A DNA stretch of 64,000 bases. Source: Nemertoderma westbladi (Eukaryota > Xenacoelomorpha > Nemertodermatida > Nemertodermatidae). A program made the translations under genes and the position numbers. Below are positions 1-11,318 of the stretch, piece after piece. The DNA lies in NCBI GenBank assembly GCA_032718475.1, contig JAUCBJ010008653.1:34803-98802 (forward strand), read 5' to 3'. Each line of letters begins with the position of its first letter. The first letter of the stretch is position 1. Under the pieces are notes generated by a model that had not been told where the DNA came from, did no database searches, and worked only from the letters and a program-made list of their open reading frames with translations.

Positions 1-1022
1 AATTAGATATTCGCGTCACTTCTTCGCCGCCGGGTTTTTCTTCCACTTTGCCGACTTGTTTCTATAAAAAGTAGTAAGCGATTGTATTTTAAGCCAGGAA
101 TAATAAATAATGGTTAAAAGGAATAAAGGGATTTTTCCCGGTCACTTGCACTCTTAGTCTTTTTTTAAGCAGCATGACATCTGAATGTGCAGCAGAAATG
201 TAGCGTATAGCAGGTCGATTATTAGAAGTAGTAGTAGTACAAATATGGATTTACACCCCTGCTATGGGTATTTATTAATACCGTCAATAATGAAGTTTGA
301 ATGAACAATGACAATGTTAGTAATCATCTACTGTACGCATCGGAATGGTGGCTGAACCCTGCCAATTAATATAAAATTTGTATTTGCGTCGGTATTTAAT
401 TTTTCCCGATATTTTGTGGACGTCCAATAATTATTTTTTGGAAATCCAATATTTTTTTTTTTATAGTTCTGAAAAAGTAAACTATTACCGAAACCTACCG
501 AAAAATCTGCGAAGGTTATCGAAAAGGAAAAAGCAGGGGCGAAAGCTATCCATTTACTGATAGGGGGCATATTTCGAACTTTCAGCGTCCGATATCATTC
601 ATAAACAAAAAAAGATATAAAGCTTACGATCATTGATACTAATGTATTTATCATTGCCGTTTAATTTCAAATAAACTTTCGCGAAATATACATTCACCGG
701 TACACCACAGCAGTAGTAAGGATTGTTGTACTACTGAACTGTACATTGCTAGGCTTAATTAAGGCTACTGCCTACTGGGGTAGTAGTACTGGGGTCCCTC
801 CCTACACTGCTATCATCAGACTCAGACCGGCTACCGTCTGACCGCGGATCGAAGCCTAGCACAGCCTAGCATTAAGGACTTAAGAATGGCTTACTGTACA
901 AACTGAGTACTATACTGGTATGTAATCAAGAGACGCGGTGCGTCGACTACAGGTGAGGCCTCCTACAGGTTTTACTATCGCCGTTATCAGTAGGAACAGT
1001 ACAGGAAGCTATAATATTTTGT

Positions 1023-1315
1023 GTATGGTTTGGTAATTCTGAAGTTATATGGGGTTTCGAGGTCGCTGATTACTTTAAAATTAGTTAAAAAATATTTCTG
1101 GTAATGCAAACATCACTTTTGGTTTCATTCTGGTGCCCCAGAACGAAACAAGTTGCAAAAATGTCAAACTGTTAATAATTTGATAATTTGATAATTCTGA
1201 GTTTGATAATTCTGAAGCTATACTGGTTTCAAGGTCACTGATCACGATATAACTCGATAAAACTCATTCGTGGTAACGCAACTAACGTTTTTAGTGCTTG
1301 TCTGTTGGAACGAAA
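1023..1315. repeat. Diverged tandem pair, unit about 165 bp
   Basis: Two segments starting near 1030 and 1195 share an order of words: ATTCTGAAG, then a GTTTCRAGGTC motif, then TGGTAAYGCAA, then GAACGAAA. Identity is patchy, so this is an old duplication or two fragments of one repeat family. Related words (GTGATCAGCAGCCTAAAAA type) recur near 1390 and 1725. Confidence 0.45.
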
Positions 1316-1866
1316 ACTACAAGTCATAAATTTTCAAATGGCAAAAATTGAATTTGGTTGAATAAAACGAAATTTTTAAGTGTCATATGCGTGATCATCA
1401 ACCTAGAAAATCCCTAATTTCATAAAATCAGATTGATTTTATATTATTAAATTTGCATTACTTGTATTTTTCGTTCCACATTGACTTGTATCCAAAAATG
1501 CCCTAAACAGAAAGATACGATATACAGTATAGTATTTATTTTCATATTCGTAACAGCACCCAAAACCCCATATACAGTACAGTAGTAATAAAATCAATTT
1601 GATTTCGTGATGATTTTTCATTATCACATACGCGCTCTACTTGTTTTTTCGTGATGGCACCACGAAAAAAGGTGGCACATCCAAAATGACCAAAAATTAT
1701 CTCGAATGTATTATTTTAGTTCTATAATCGTGATCAGCAGCCTAAAAACCGCTTTATACAGCAAATAAATTAATTTTAGTTAGCCATAAAAGCTTTTGTA
1801 AATTTTATCATGAAAAATACTGGTTTTAAAATAAAATAAAAATACTAGACAATAAAATGAAAATAC

Positions 1867-1929
1867 TAGTTTTCGAGCACTGGTCCCTTTATATGGCACC
1901 CACATAAAGGGACCAGTGCTCGAAAACTA
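1867..1929. repeat. Perfect inverted repeat, 26-bp arms, 11-nt spacer
   Basis: The arm at 1867-1892 is the exact reverse complement of 1904-1929, with an 11-nt spacer between them. It could be the relic of a tiny foldback element or of a template-switch event. Confidence 0.85.
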
Positions 1930-2012
1930 ACATAGATATATAAATGGCGTTTACTCTGTTTTCCATATTAAATTTTAGGAAAAGATACGAAATCTCGGTT
2001 TTCCCAACCTAT

Positions 2013-2939
2013 CTTTTTCGCGTCATTTTGATTGCCTGTGCCAGGCTTATATGAAATTCATTAACTCTAATAAATTAATAATCTGAAAAGTCCCGGGCAC
2101 AGTGCGCAAAAAACCTGAATAACAGAAAGTTAAAATTAATTAAGTTACGGTGATTTTTAATGACGAATAAACACAAAATCGCCACTCACTATGCTTTTAG
2201 AGGGGGCCAGTTTCCCAGAATTTAATTCAGAGTTGGCACCAGGTAGACCTGTTGACACTATGCATTGTGAGGACCCGACAAACCCCGAAGTTAAACCACT
2301 TGACTTGCCTTAGGACCAACCCCGTAATTGATTGCAAGGGGTAAGCGGTATGCGGAGCGGAAAGGTCAACGTAGTACCAACCAGACAGAGTGATATGCAG
2401 CATCACAACTGTATTCTCTCGCCGACCGACAGACACCCAACAGACAGCCAAGTGGAGCCAGTCAGTGTATCACGAGCCTAAAATGGATTCGGGTTATGGT
2501 CATGGTGACAGTAGGCAAAACGAGGGATAAACCCGACGGACTACCAACGGATTTTCGATAGCCCAATGACCGACTTATGACGGACACCGACTGACCGGAC
2601 AGACAGTATCAAACGTAGTTCTGGGGGGTTAACATCTAAATAATTATTCAGACTAATAATTTGTACTATAGGCTTATTATAAAACTCATTTATTATATTG
2701 TGTATTATTCTATTTATATTGGCGTATTGGGGAGTCCCATATAATATTTGTAATCAGTGTTAAAATCGGTAAAAGAACTAGATCAGTTAGAATAAAATTG
2801 ATGATTCAACCCAACTCGTTCTTTTTAAATTTTGCCTGCATTAATCCAACAGCTCCCCGATTCAATATCCAGTGACTAGTCGTGTTTAGAGATCCACAAC
2901 CCTCTCAAACTTACATCGGTGTTGGAAGTAATGGCAACA
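2013..2939 (+). repeat. Probable LTR (left copy) of an old LTR retrotransposon
   Basis: This segment matches 45152-48001 over its whole length once a LINE insertion in that copy is removed. Shared anchors in order are a TTACGGTGATTTTTAATG block, the TTGACTTGCCTTAGGAC block, AGTGATATGCAGCATCAC, GGACTACCAACGGATTTTCG, and the terminal CTCAAACTTACATCGG to GGCAACA. It lies just upstream of a gag-like reading frame on the same strand, as a 5' LTR would. Divergence between copies is considerable, perhaps one base in four or five, so the insertion is old. The left edge is approximate; the first bases of the two copies do not agree on a TG start. Confidence 0.6.
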
Positions 2940-3385
2940 AAATTCCAAATATTAGAGGTGGATTTTTCAGATGCAAAATTTTGATAAACCTGCAGAATTC
3001 CAACCACGGCAACTTCAAAATGGAGCTTCACCCTGCGACGAATTCTTAAACCACTCTACTTACGTGCTACACCAGCACATAAACACGGGAAATCTGGGGA
3101 GAAATCCTAGACGGTAAAGGTGTGTTCAAAACTACAAACTTGATTTATATTACAGACTCTAAGTTATCTACATTATCTAAAGTTCTACAAGGAATGGATG
3201 TATCAATGACACCAATCGAGTTGCCTCAAGGTGATGACTAACTTTGGAACATTGAAGTTGAAGTACAGAGAACCAACGTAGGAATTTTCGAGATCGCTGT
3301 TAGGGTGGATCGATCCCTATAAGAGACCTAGGGGGAGCTGTTCTATGCCATCGCTTACATCGCGATACGAGCAGCTACCAAATAG
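2940..3385. other. Leader between LTR and gag-like frame
   Basis: This follows the LTR-like repeat and precedes the gag-like frame, where a primer-binding site and leader would be expected. I see no clear tRNA-complementary primer site directly after 2939. Confidence 0.3.
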
Positions 3386-5362
3386 ATGGATACGGAACCA
3401 CCAACGACAAGTGGAAACAATTGCCGAAATGACTCCGAAACGGATAAGGAACTCATCATCCGGGATCTTGCCCTCAAACTCGGAACTCTAAAAGGGCTCA
3501 TTACCTGGGCCAACACCCGGATCGAAACTCTGTTAAAACGATCAAATTCCTCCATCATGAAATTCATCAACATTTCTGAAAGGTTCAGGAAGCTATCATC
3601 TGGAACTAGGAACAATCTACCAGCGAATACAACCGCATGGTCCCTATGGACAATAGTGAGAACAAACCCAAATTCTAGGAACACCTACAACACCTCGATG
3701 AGTTTCAGAATCAATACTCCAGGATCATCCAACTCATCAGGAAATACGAGGAACAATCGAATCGCAGATGCAAGAGTGGAGTAGAGTCTGCTTCCACTTT
3801 TGCTACGAGATGGCTGACAATGAGGAGAACAGCTCCAAGAACTCGCATGGCTCCAGAGTTCATACCGTAAGTGGACCAGGGAAGTCATAGTGCCCAATAC
3901 GTGCCTGAAAAGGTGTCTGAGGGAATTGCTATGCATCTTCCTGTTCGGAATGCTCATCACAGGATACCTTCTCGAAAACCGTTGGATGATGCCCAGGAAG
4001 GTCATAGTGCCCGATACGAGCCTGAAAAGGCGTCGGAGGGGATTGCTATGCACTTCACTGGTCATAATGCCCAATACGGTTACATGAGGTATGTGGGTGG
4101 AAGGTGAAGTAGATCCGATTAATAGGCAAATTGCAGCAGGCGAGCCTGAAAAGGATTCGACCGACGGAGTTCCACCTGGTCCATGAACTTCAACACACCC
4201 ACAACCACGTCCGAAGAACCTATGACATCCCGGAATCCTGTTGGATTCCTTCTACATTGGTTGCGCATGTGGACACCTCAATTCCACTGGCAAACCCACA
4301 TCAATTCGAGCGCTGGATGATCGCCTTTTGATGCCCAAAATGGAAATACGAAGGTTTAATGGTGATCATATGGTCTTTATCAGATTCAAATGCCCAGATT
4401 GGATCCACCGAAATAACCGATGGTCATTTATTTATCCCAATATATCGGAGATAAACAACTACGCATACCAGGATGCATGGGACACGTCAAATAAAACTCT
4501 CAAGAAACTAGTACAAGATGCAGGTTCACTTTGAGACCCACAAAATAATCAAGAGTTTTTGGACTCAATGAAGGAGGCATATTACAGTTTGAAACCTTTA
4601 CAAAAGGGGGATCCAGTCAACAACATATTAAATCTCCGACAGATTGATCGAAAGTTTCCCAGAGGGTTGCAGACCAAATTGGCCTTCAAATACATTGATT
4701 TACGCTGGCGTCTTCCGGAATATGACCCCACATATCTGGAAATGTCTAGATTCCTCGATGCGTCTCCAAAATGATGAACGACTCTATGTTTTCTAAACAG
4801 TGTCTGGTGAAGCTGGATGGGGGGGGGGGGGGGGGGGAGACGATGACCCACTCCCAGATTCCCTTACTCAAACCCAGATTCCGTGAACCCGTTAGTACTA
4901 TGGCGGTATATGGAGCCGAAGATGATGTAGAAGAGGAAGATGAGGTCTATATATATGGCAGAAGAATGGGCCAGATTCTTTGCCAATTGGACACCCAAGC
5001 GAAACATAACATGGTAGGGACAAAGCGGGGAGAAACACGCCTTCGGGTTCTGCCGGAAGTTTAAATATATGGAGTTGGTGCCCCGTTTTGAGGCAATAAT
5101 GAAACATCAAGGCTGCTTCAAATGTCTTAGCGTCGGACAATATGTGGGGGATTGTGATAAGAAAGCATGTTGCACCGTATATGTAGCGACAACTGACATC
5201 ATACGAAACGCATGCAAAACACAGAAACGCATGCAACACAAAAACTGGCAAACCATTTCATATTTCAGAAAGAACAAGGGGGGTCGAAAACCCAGATTCC
5301 AACTGAGGAGAGACATGATGAATATCTCAAATGTTAACCTGATTCATTATCATTATATTTGA
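3386..5362 (+). pseudogene. gag: Degenerate BEL/Pao-like gag
   Basis: A chain of plus-strand frames (3386-3784, 3871-4107, 4131-4331, 4241-4534, 4559-4774, 4771-5064, 5069-5362) reads as one decayed capsid protein. Visible landmarks are a KMEIRRFNGDHMVFIRF segment resembling the FxGDxxxWxxF entry of BEL-type gag (near 4345), a gag-like LxxKxAFKYIDLRWRLPEYDP stretch (near 4690), and a C-terminal knuckle at about 5112-5160 of form CX2CX4QX4C, in which the usual His is Gln. The protein would have coated the element's RNA in cytoplasmic particles. Several frameshifts, stops and a poly-G run at about 4820-4838 break it. No protease, RT or integrase follows in this orientation. The family assignment is inference; that it is gag-like is moderately secure. 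Confidence 0.5.
3877..4085 (+). repeat. In-frame tandem repeat, about 117-bp unit, in gag-like frame
   Basis: GTCATAGTGCCC recurs at about 3886 and 4002, and a shorter GTCATAATGCCC near 4062. The first two units encode HSAQYVPEKVSEGIAMH and HSARYEPEKASEGIAMH. The GAGCCTGAAAAGG word in these units also occurs repeatedly in the flanking LTR-like repeats. Confidence 0.7.
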
Positions 5363-5514
5363 CGAATGTAGATGTGGGACTGCGCATTAACAATGGAGTG
5401 ACATGAGGTCAAGTATAATGTATGTATATTATAAGTAGAGCAAACCAAGCATTAGGCCTAGATGATAGGGCAGTGCAGAATACAGAAGGCAGTATGATTA
5501 CTGGAATACTATGC

Positions 5515-5740
5515 ATACTTACTTCCCGGTTTCCATAGGTTGCCAAGCAATGAAAGGCATTGTTAAGCAATGATATAAACAACTGAGTTTGTGGTATGAA
5601 CTAAGTACACCTAAAATAAAGTGTCACCGCACAGCAGTGAAAAAAAAGGTTTTCCTAGGCTGCCAAGCAACGGAAAGTGTTGTTAAGCAATGATATAAAC
5701 AAATGAGTTTGTGGTATGAACTAAATAAACAGTTACATAA
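5515..5740. repeat. Direct repeat pair, about 85 bp each
   Basis: The segments at about 5528-5612 and 5651-5735 share GTTGCCAAGCAA, TTGTTAAGCAATGATATAAA and GAGTTTGTGGTATGAACTAA with few differences. They sit between the gag-like frame and the Gypsy pol remnant. No coding meaning is visible. Confidence 0.75.
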
Positions 5741-5803
5741 TTCGTATTATTGGGCCATGTAAAATTGAGTTGCGTTTGGGTATATATTGTCTACGTGTAA
5801 TAT

Positions 5804-8600
5804 TTAAGGAAACCATGGTATTGAGGGGGTGGGAATGTGCGTCCGGAACGAGTGGCTGGTTTTGGCGGTTGGGTCGGGGTCTTGGGAGTTGGTGAAGCGA
5901 TCTCGGCCGAGGTCAGGGGTTCTTCCGGGGGTGGAGTTGCTGGTTCCGGAACATTTAGGGGGGCGGTGGGCGGTGGACGGACTCAGAGTCGGTGTGATGG
6001 TCCCTCCTTCCGAGGCGGTGCGGGGTCGGAGGAAGTCGGTTGCATCAGAGTACGCTGCCACTCTCCTGGCGGACCATGTAGTCGTGGTTCGGGAGCGCTT
6101 CGACAACTACGCCTTGGCCCATCCAACGCTTTGTGATGGTATTCTGGATGAGGACGGGTGTCCCTATGGATATAACATGGAGGGGCCGAGTGAGGAGGTT
6201 GTAGGCCACACGTAGTCTGCGTTTGGATTTTTCGGCGACCTTGTCCAGTTGCTGGAAGCTCCTCCTCCATTTGGGGTCGAAAGAGGAGGAATGTGCCGGC
6301 AGGGCTTCCCGTATGTTGCGCCTATATAGTAGTTCTGCAGGCGAGCGCCCGCCATATCGTGGGGTATTCCAAAACGCGAGTATACCTTGCGCGATTCCAT
6401 CGACATCGTGGTTGGTCCCTCGAACGATTCGTTTCATCGTTTTCACGGCGGCTTCGGCACGGCTGTTGGTGCCGTTGGGGACGATGGGTCGAAGTGGACC
6501 CCCCAGTTTTTGAGGAAGGTCCTCACCACCTCTGAACCGAACTGCGGGCCACCTTCTGGATGGAACTCCTGGGGGACGGCGGTAACTAAAAATAGACGTC
6601 GGAGGTTCATGATGATGGCAGCCGAAGTTGTATCAGAACCAAGTTGGAATAAAGTAGGCCAACTGGTATATTCGTCGGTAGCGACCATGTAGTTCATGCT
6701 GTCCGCCACGAATAGGTCGGCGTGGACCCTTTGGAATGGCCGCAATTTGACAGCGCTCGATGGAGACCGCAATGTTGTTCGAAATGGTCAGCCACCAGAC
6801 TGACTGACTTGCGCGCTCTCGGGTCTTGTTGAGGTCCTGGTGGGCGGCGTGGATTATTCGGAGGGTGCTGGAGCGGAGTTCCTTCGGGATGTAGATCCGC
6901 GGCCCGTGGATGATAACGCCGTCACATACCATGAGGTCCATGCGGTGCTGTAAGTAGGGTTGCAGGTCGTCGTTGGTGACGTCGGCCAGTTAATGTTATG
7001 AGGCGACATCGGCCAGCTGTCCCGGATTGTGGCGAGGAGAGCCGAGTAGATCGGATTGACGGCGCCGGTGGCTTGGATTTTGTCGATTCGGGTGTCGCGG
7101 GCGTCGAGTGTCTGCGCTGTCTCAGCGAGAGCCGCCGATACGATGAACTCGTGGTCGTTGTTGTCGTCGGCTGTGAGGACGAGGTCATCCAGAGTGGGTT
7201 TATTTTGCGGCGAGTGGGAAAATGCGTCGGCGACGAGGTGCCGGGATCCTTTCTGATGGCGGGCAGTGAAGTTAAACCGTGATAGAGCCATTTTTAATTT
7301 TAAGAGACAGTCATTTGATACCTGGTCGAGCCGTCTATCATTCAGGATGGGAATGAGGGGGCTACAGTCCATGACGAGGTCAAAGTGGTTTAGCCCATCC
7401 ATGAAATAGCGGCACTTGTATGCCGCCCAGGCTGCTCTGAGGGCCTCCAGTTTGGCCATCCAGGACCAGTTAGCATTGTGTTTGGCGAGGGTCCAGGAGT
7501 CCCACTGGATGATCAGCCAGCGGTTTGGAGTCGGGTCCCCTTGGCGTAGGAGGAATCCAAGGCCATTGAGTCAAGAGGCGTCTGTCAGCAGTTCAGTTTT
7601 CCTATTGGGGTGGAAGCCGGAGAGGTAGAGTGGGCTGGACAGTGCTTATCGGGTGGACTCAAAGGAGGACTACTGGTGATGCGGCAGCCAAACCCAGGTG
7701 GTGCGGTCCATGTTGAGGCTGCGCAGTGGCTCGACGAGTTGGGAAATCTCCGGAGTCGAGTTTCATAACTTTTGTCCGAGGCCAAGGAAGGACTGGAGTT
7801 CGCGGCGGTTGGTTGGAACCGGAAAGTTACGGAGGTCATCGAGGTCATCAGTGAGGGATGGGTCAATCCGGTAGTTGCCATGACTGATGAGGTAGCCTTC
7901 AAAGCGGACTATGGGGCGGCAATACTGGACCTTGTCCGTGTTTATTGATATGTTGACTGCGTCGCAGGTGGCTAGAACGTAAGCGACTGCTTCCAGGTGT
8001 TGTTTGGCTATGGAAGATGACATCCTCTGCGATCCATCCGATGTCGGGAATCCCAAGGAGTGCTCGGGCCATGTGGCGAAGGTAGTGAGGCGGCGGATGG
8101 TAAGGTCAAGACCCCCCTGGTGGAAGCCCTTCAGGCCATCGAGGACGGTAAAGTACTGGGCCGAGGATGGGATTTTGGAGATGACGTGGAATGGGGAGTC
8201 GGAGAAGTAGCTCGGGCAAACTGTAGCTTTATTAAGTTTGCGCAGATCGACCGTTATGCGAACTTTGTTGGGGTTGCTCTTTTTGCGTGTAACGACCATC
8301 GGGCTGAGCCACTCGCCCGGGTTATTCTTGTCTCCGGCGGGTTCCAGTATACCCATGGCGATCTGTGTGTCGAGTTCCTGGTTGAATGCCACCTCCATGT
8401 TGACGGGGATGGTTCGATTAGTGTAGCATTGGTTAGGTCGGGCGCCAGGGATGAGTTTGATTGTTATTTCCCCGCCGGTCATTATGCGACACTGCCCTGA
8501 GAGTGGGCGGGGAAAGCTGTGTTCGAGCGCTTCCCAGTCGGCGTTGGCGGATGCCACGGGGCTTGTGGACCGGTAGAGGGGGGCAGGGTGTTGATGACCT
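5804..8600 (-). pseudogene. pol: Ty3/Gypsy pol (RT, RNase H, integrase), broken
   Basis: Read from 8600 down to 5804, pieces in shifting frames follow Gypsy pol order. The RT comes first (8557-7763) with VRITVDLRKLNK and YFTVLDGLKGFHQ. The catalytic YxDD region is disturbed: in the main frame it is unrecognisable, and a neighbouring frame shows an EDVIF remnant. RNase H follows (7459-6854) with KCRYFMDGLNHF and LIPILNDRRLDQVSND. The integrase zinc-binding region lies near 6900-6780 (HAAHQDLNKTRERA), the core near 6740-6450 (QRVHADLF, then GGPQF where SDNGPQF is usual), and the C-terminal part continues to about 5830. At least four frameshifts make it inactive. The matching gag-protease half lies at 44075-45130 on the same strand; a large insertion separates the two. 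Confidence 0.88.
8590..8595. other. Left copy of 6-bp junction word GTTGAT
   Basis: GTTGAT occurs here, at the edge of the Gypsy pol half, and again at 44067-44072, at the edge of the Gypsy gag-protease half. Removing everything between the two copies leaves one copy and keeps the Gypsy reading frame. This is what a target-site duplication would do. The second copy also overlaps the end of the direct repeat, so the match is suggestive, not proof. Confidence 0.5.
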
Positions 8601-8680
8601 ACTCATTGTTGTTATATCTTTTGTCCTAACCCAACCATATGACTCCCCCCACATCATTTACCCTGTTATTATGCGTTCTC

Positions 8681-9414
8681 CTAACTATAGTTATATAAAG
8701 ATAGGCCCATACATTCTATGTTATCTTTTATAAGTGCGCTACATTATTATATGGATAGAGAGGATAGGTATGCCTTAGTATAGTTATACAATGCCCACAG
8801 TAATTATCAGCAGCTTTAGTAAACCTTCCCTATTGGCCAACCTGTTCACAATATCTCATATTACTCAACTAGTGTTTATCCTTGTTTATAAGGTGTATAT
8901 CTCTCTGATTGGCTCACATGCAATGTTTGTTTATCTCATATGTACTTTCCTGTGGGTTTATATTGCCTTACATATTTCCTATATGATATAGCTGCTGTTA
9001 TAGCTAGTTATCTGATAGTGACACTGAAGCGTTAGGGAAGCACAGCCGGTTTCAGTATGTTTAGAGTTGGATCTTTCATTAATGTATTAACATCATAACA
9101 ATTAAGATTACTGATTAAACCACATAAATCTACTTATCAACATTATTGCAATTATCATTATTATTAACGTTACCGTAAACATTAACATAGTGCATTAATT
9201 ATATTCATCTTGTTATCTTAGTGTAATTTAGAAATGCTATTGAGATTATATTGACAATTATTATTATTATATTTCATTTATATTTATACATGTTCTTTTA
9301 GCTAAGGTTAGATGCTTACATACATATGACAAATGACACAACTCAAAGCTCCATCCTGTTTCGTTTATTGATTTAGTTTATAAACATATCAACGACCGAG
9401 TTGTGCGTTGATAT
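8681..9414. repeat. 734-bp direct repeat, left copy
   Basis: Nearly identical to 43335-44074, same orientation. Both begin at CTAACTATAGTTATATAAAG and end at GTGCGTTGATAT. The last 30 bases form a short hairpin (ATATCAACG with CGTTGATAT). Differences are a few substitutions plus a rearranged stretch at 8748-8790 versus 43405-43450. The copies bound the block that splits the Gypsy element. They could be LTR-like ends of a larger element, or two copies of a mobile repeat that recombined. Ends are not TG/CA and no primer site follows, so I do not call them LTRs. A short 66-codon frame (8791-8991) is kept in both copies, probably by chance of recency. Confidence 0.85.
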
Positions 9415-9745
9415 TTTTTAATACATTAAATAGTTCCAGCTGGTTTTATTCTGGGTACCTTAAATGTACTTACACGTTCGTGGGGCCTTCGCGCAGCACG
9501 AGGCCCAGTTATGAGATACAAATTAAAATTGTGCGACTGTATCACAAAATCAGGTTATGAGAGATTAACCAACACCACCAATTAATCAAAGAAAGGGGGA
9601 CAGTACGTGTTCACCCCTTTTAATCTGCACCCCCCCCCCCCCCTCCCTTCCCACCCACCAATACATAACCGCGACATCTACCACCCACGGAAGGGTAGCA
9701 CGAACTTATTTCCAAACGCACGTTCAATATGCAAAGCCAGGTGGT
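9415..9745. other. Non-coding stretch with poly-C run
   Basis: No gene is visible. It contains a run of about 16 C near 9630 and a CGTGGGGCCTTCGCGCA word near 9480 whose near reverse complement occurs at about 21940-21962. Confidence 0.4.
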
Positions 9746-10204
9746 TTATAGGAATATAATCAATGCAGTACTCGTCTTCATTATAAGCCTCTTTGCGTTC
9801 GACCTGTTTTGTATTAAAATATATTTATTAAACGCAGGCTGACGCTCTTTATAATAATAATACCTAGGGATGCCAGCTTCCAGACTTTCAATCTTTACTG
9901 CCGCGCAAACCCCGCAGAGGAAGTTTTGGTTTGAGAGATCAAGCCCATCGGCAATTGGTGTTTCAATTTCGGTCCAGGAACTCTGACAATGGGAGCATTC
10001 AATCTTAGCTGTGGTCCATTCCCGTGGTTTCGGCTTCCTTTTCTTCGTCCCAATGACAGATTCTTCTGAAGACGTTCGATTCGCTTTCAGTTTATTGTTG
10101 GCGTTTGTGTTTTGAAGTTGTATTCGAGTGGACAGTCGCGCCGGTTTCGAGGTAACCATACCGACCTGTGATAAGCGTTGGTTTTGTTGAGTGTCGGTAT
10201 TCAT
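9746..10204 (-). CDS. Hypothetical 152-aa protein with paired CxxC motifs
   Basis: An open frame on the minus strand begins with an ATG at 10204. Residues about 50-62 are basic (a TKKRKPKPR nuclear-localisation-like stretch). Residues about 70-102 contain CSHC and, after about 27 residues, CGVC, which could coordinate one zinc ion. The frame then becomes low-complexity (YYYYKERQ). A CTAGGTATTATT word near 9870 would serve as a splice donor, so the frame may be a first exon. I do not recognise the family; transposon accessory proteins often look like this. It sits alone between repeats, with no partner gene. Confidence 0.35.
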   Translation of the reverse strand: MNTDTQQNQRLSQVGMVTSKPARLSTRIQLQNTNANNKLKANRTSSEESVIGTKKRKPKPREWTTAKIECSHCQSSWTEIETPIADGLDLSNQNFLCGVCAAVKIESLEAGIPRYYYYKERQPAFNKYILIQNRSNAKRLIMKTSTALIIFL

Positions 10205-10640
10205 CTTCTCTCACCTCTTCAATGTCAGATGTTGCAAATACTGATAACACGAATAACGGTATATATTTCAATACTTGTCAATAGTAATATATATAATTTA
10301 GATAACTATTTTATATCTGTACTGTTGAGCAAACTCTACATAAATTTCAACCTGTGTATCGCCGGTAGGGCTGTTGCTGTGCAAGTGCTAGTTGCCACCG
10401 GTCAGCCGGTACCGGTAGTAGGGTGGTACCATGGCCTACTACACACAGGCCATGACAAGGACTTTGCTGTGAAATTAGCGTAGGCTGACTGGTGACTGAT
10501 GAATTATCAAATATTATATTTTCCATGAATGCAGGGTCCATATTTAAAAGAAGATGACTAGATTTTCGTAAAGAATTTAATTGAAACAGTATTTAATAAT
10601 AAATAAATTAATTATCGCTCGAGTTCCTGCAGCTTTTATT
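10205..10640. other. No recognisable feature
   Basis: Short frames here are not protein-like. The region is AT-rich with scattered ACCGGT words. Confidence 0.35.
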
Positions 10641-10940
10641 CGTGGCAGGAATGTTTGAACGCTAATAAGTCGGTCAATCATGGATGAAATGGAACCAAAC
10701 TTGGTACACTTGTAGTCTTAAAAAAATTTAGAAATTCTACACACAGACAGACTTCTACAGTTCCCCGGTCTGCCGCTAGGGGGCGAATTAACAGAAACGT
10801 AAAAATAGCTGTAATTATAGAACCAACGATCAGATTCATCTGAAATTTAGTAGTAGTTACCTAAGAGCATTGCTTAATTAGAAATTCTACAGAGACTTTT
10901 ACAGTTCCTGTCTGCCGCTAGTGGGGAATTGTTAGAGCTC
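10641..10940. repeat. Dispersed repeat with internal direct pair
   Basis: AGAAATTCTACA, then ACTTYTACAGTTCC and TCTGCCGCTAG, occur twice (about 10731-10790 and 10878-10930). The preceding part (CAAACTTGGTACAC, near 10695) has an inverted counterpart at about 21985-22040 (GTGTACCAAGTTTGG). This points to two diverged members of one repeat family in opposite orientations. Confidence 0.6.
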
Positions 10941-11044
10941 CAGTTCAACGTGCTTAGCACGGTTTAATAAACAATCAATTAATTATTTTATTCAATACAG
11001 TAATTATAACAGTAAAATGCAATGTATTCTATTTTTTAGTGAAA

Positions 11045-11318
11045 TCAAGAGATAGGAGGGGGGTGGGACTGGACGCAAATCCCATCTTGGCGAATTAATA
11101 TCCCGCCTCAATATTAATTTCTAAATTTTGGGAAAGGAGCAGGTTACAGTGGCACGTTATTTTAACCAAAACAATAAAGTAAACACAATAGAACAGGTTA
11201 CAGTTTTATTTTTGAGAGTAATCAGCTGTTGTTATTTGCGTCCAATTTCCCCTGGAGAGGGATGAATTTTTATTGCGTCCAGCCCCCCCCCCCCCCCCCC
11301 CCCTATCTTGAAATCAAA
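11045..11318. mobile_element. MITE-like element with inverted ends and poly-C end
   Basis: The left end (TCAAGAGATAGG, then G runs, then CTGGACGCAA) is mirrored at the right end (TTGCGTCCAG, then about 22 C, then CCTATCTTGA). The element encodes nothing. Its interior (GGAAAGGAGCAGGTTACAGT and ACCAAAACAATAAA) recurs at about 18885-19000. TSD not resolved. Confidence 0.6.

Larger units (their letters stand above)
1..2012. other. AT-rich non-coding stretch
   Basis: No open frame here resembles a known protein. The stretch holds a diverged tandem pair and one perfect inverted repeat (listed separately) and otherwise looks like decayed intergenic or repeat DNA. Confidence 0.5.

Noticed and set aside
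8791-8991. 66-aa hydrophobic frame conserved in both direct-repeat copies (also 43445-43645)
   Set aside because: The copies are nearly identical DNA overall, so conservation says nothing about coding; the composition is like random AT-rich sequence.
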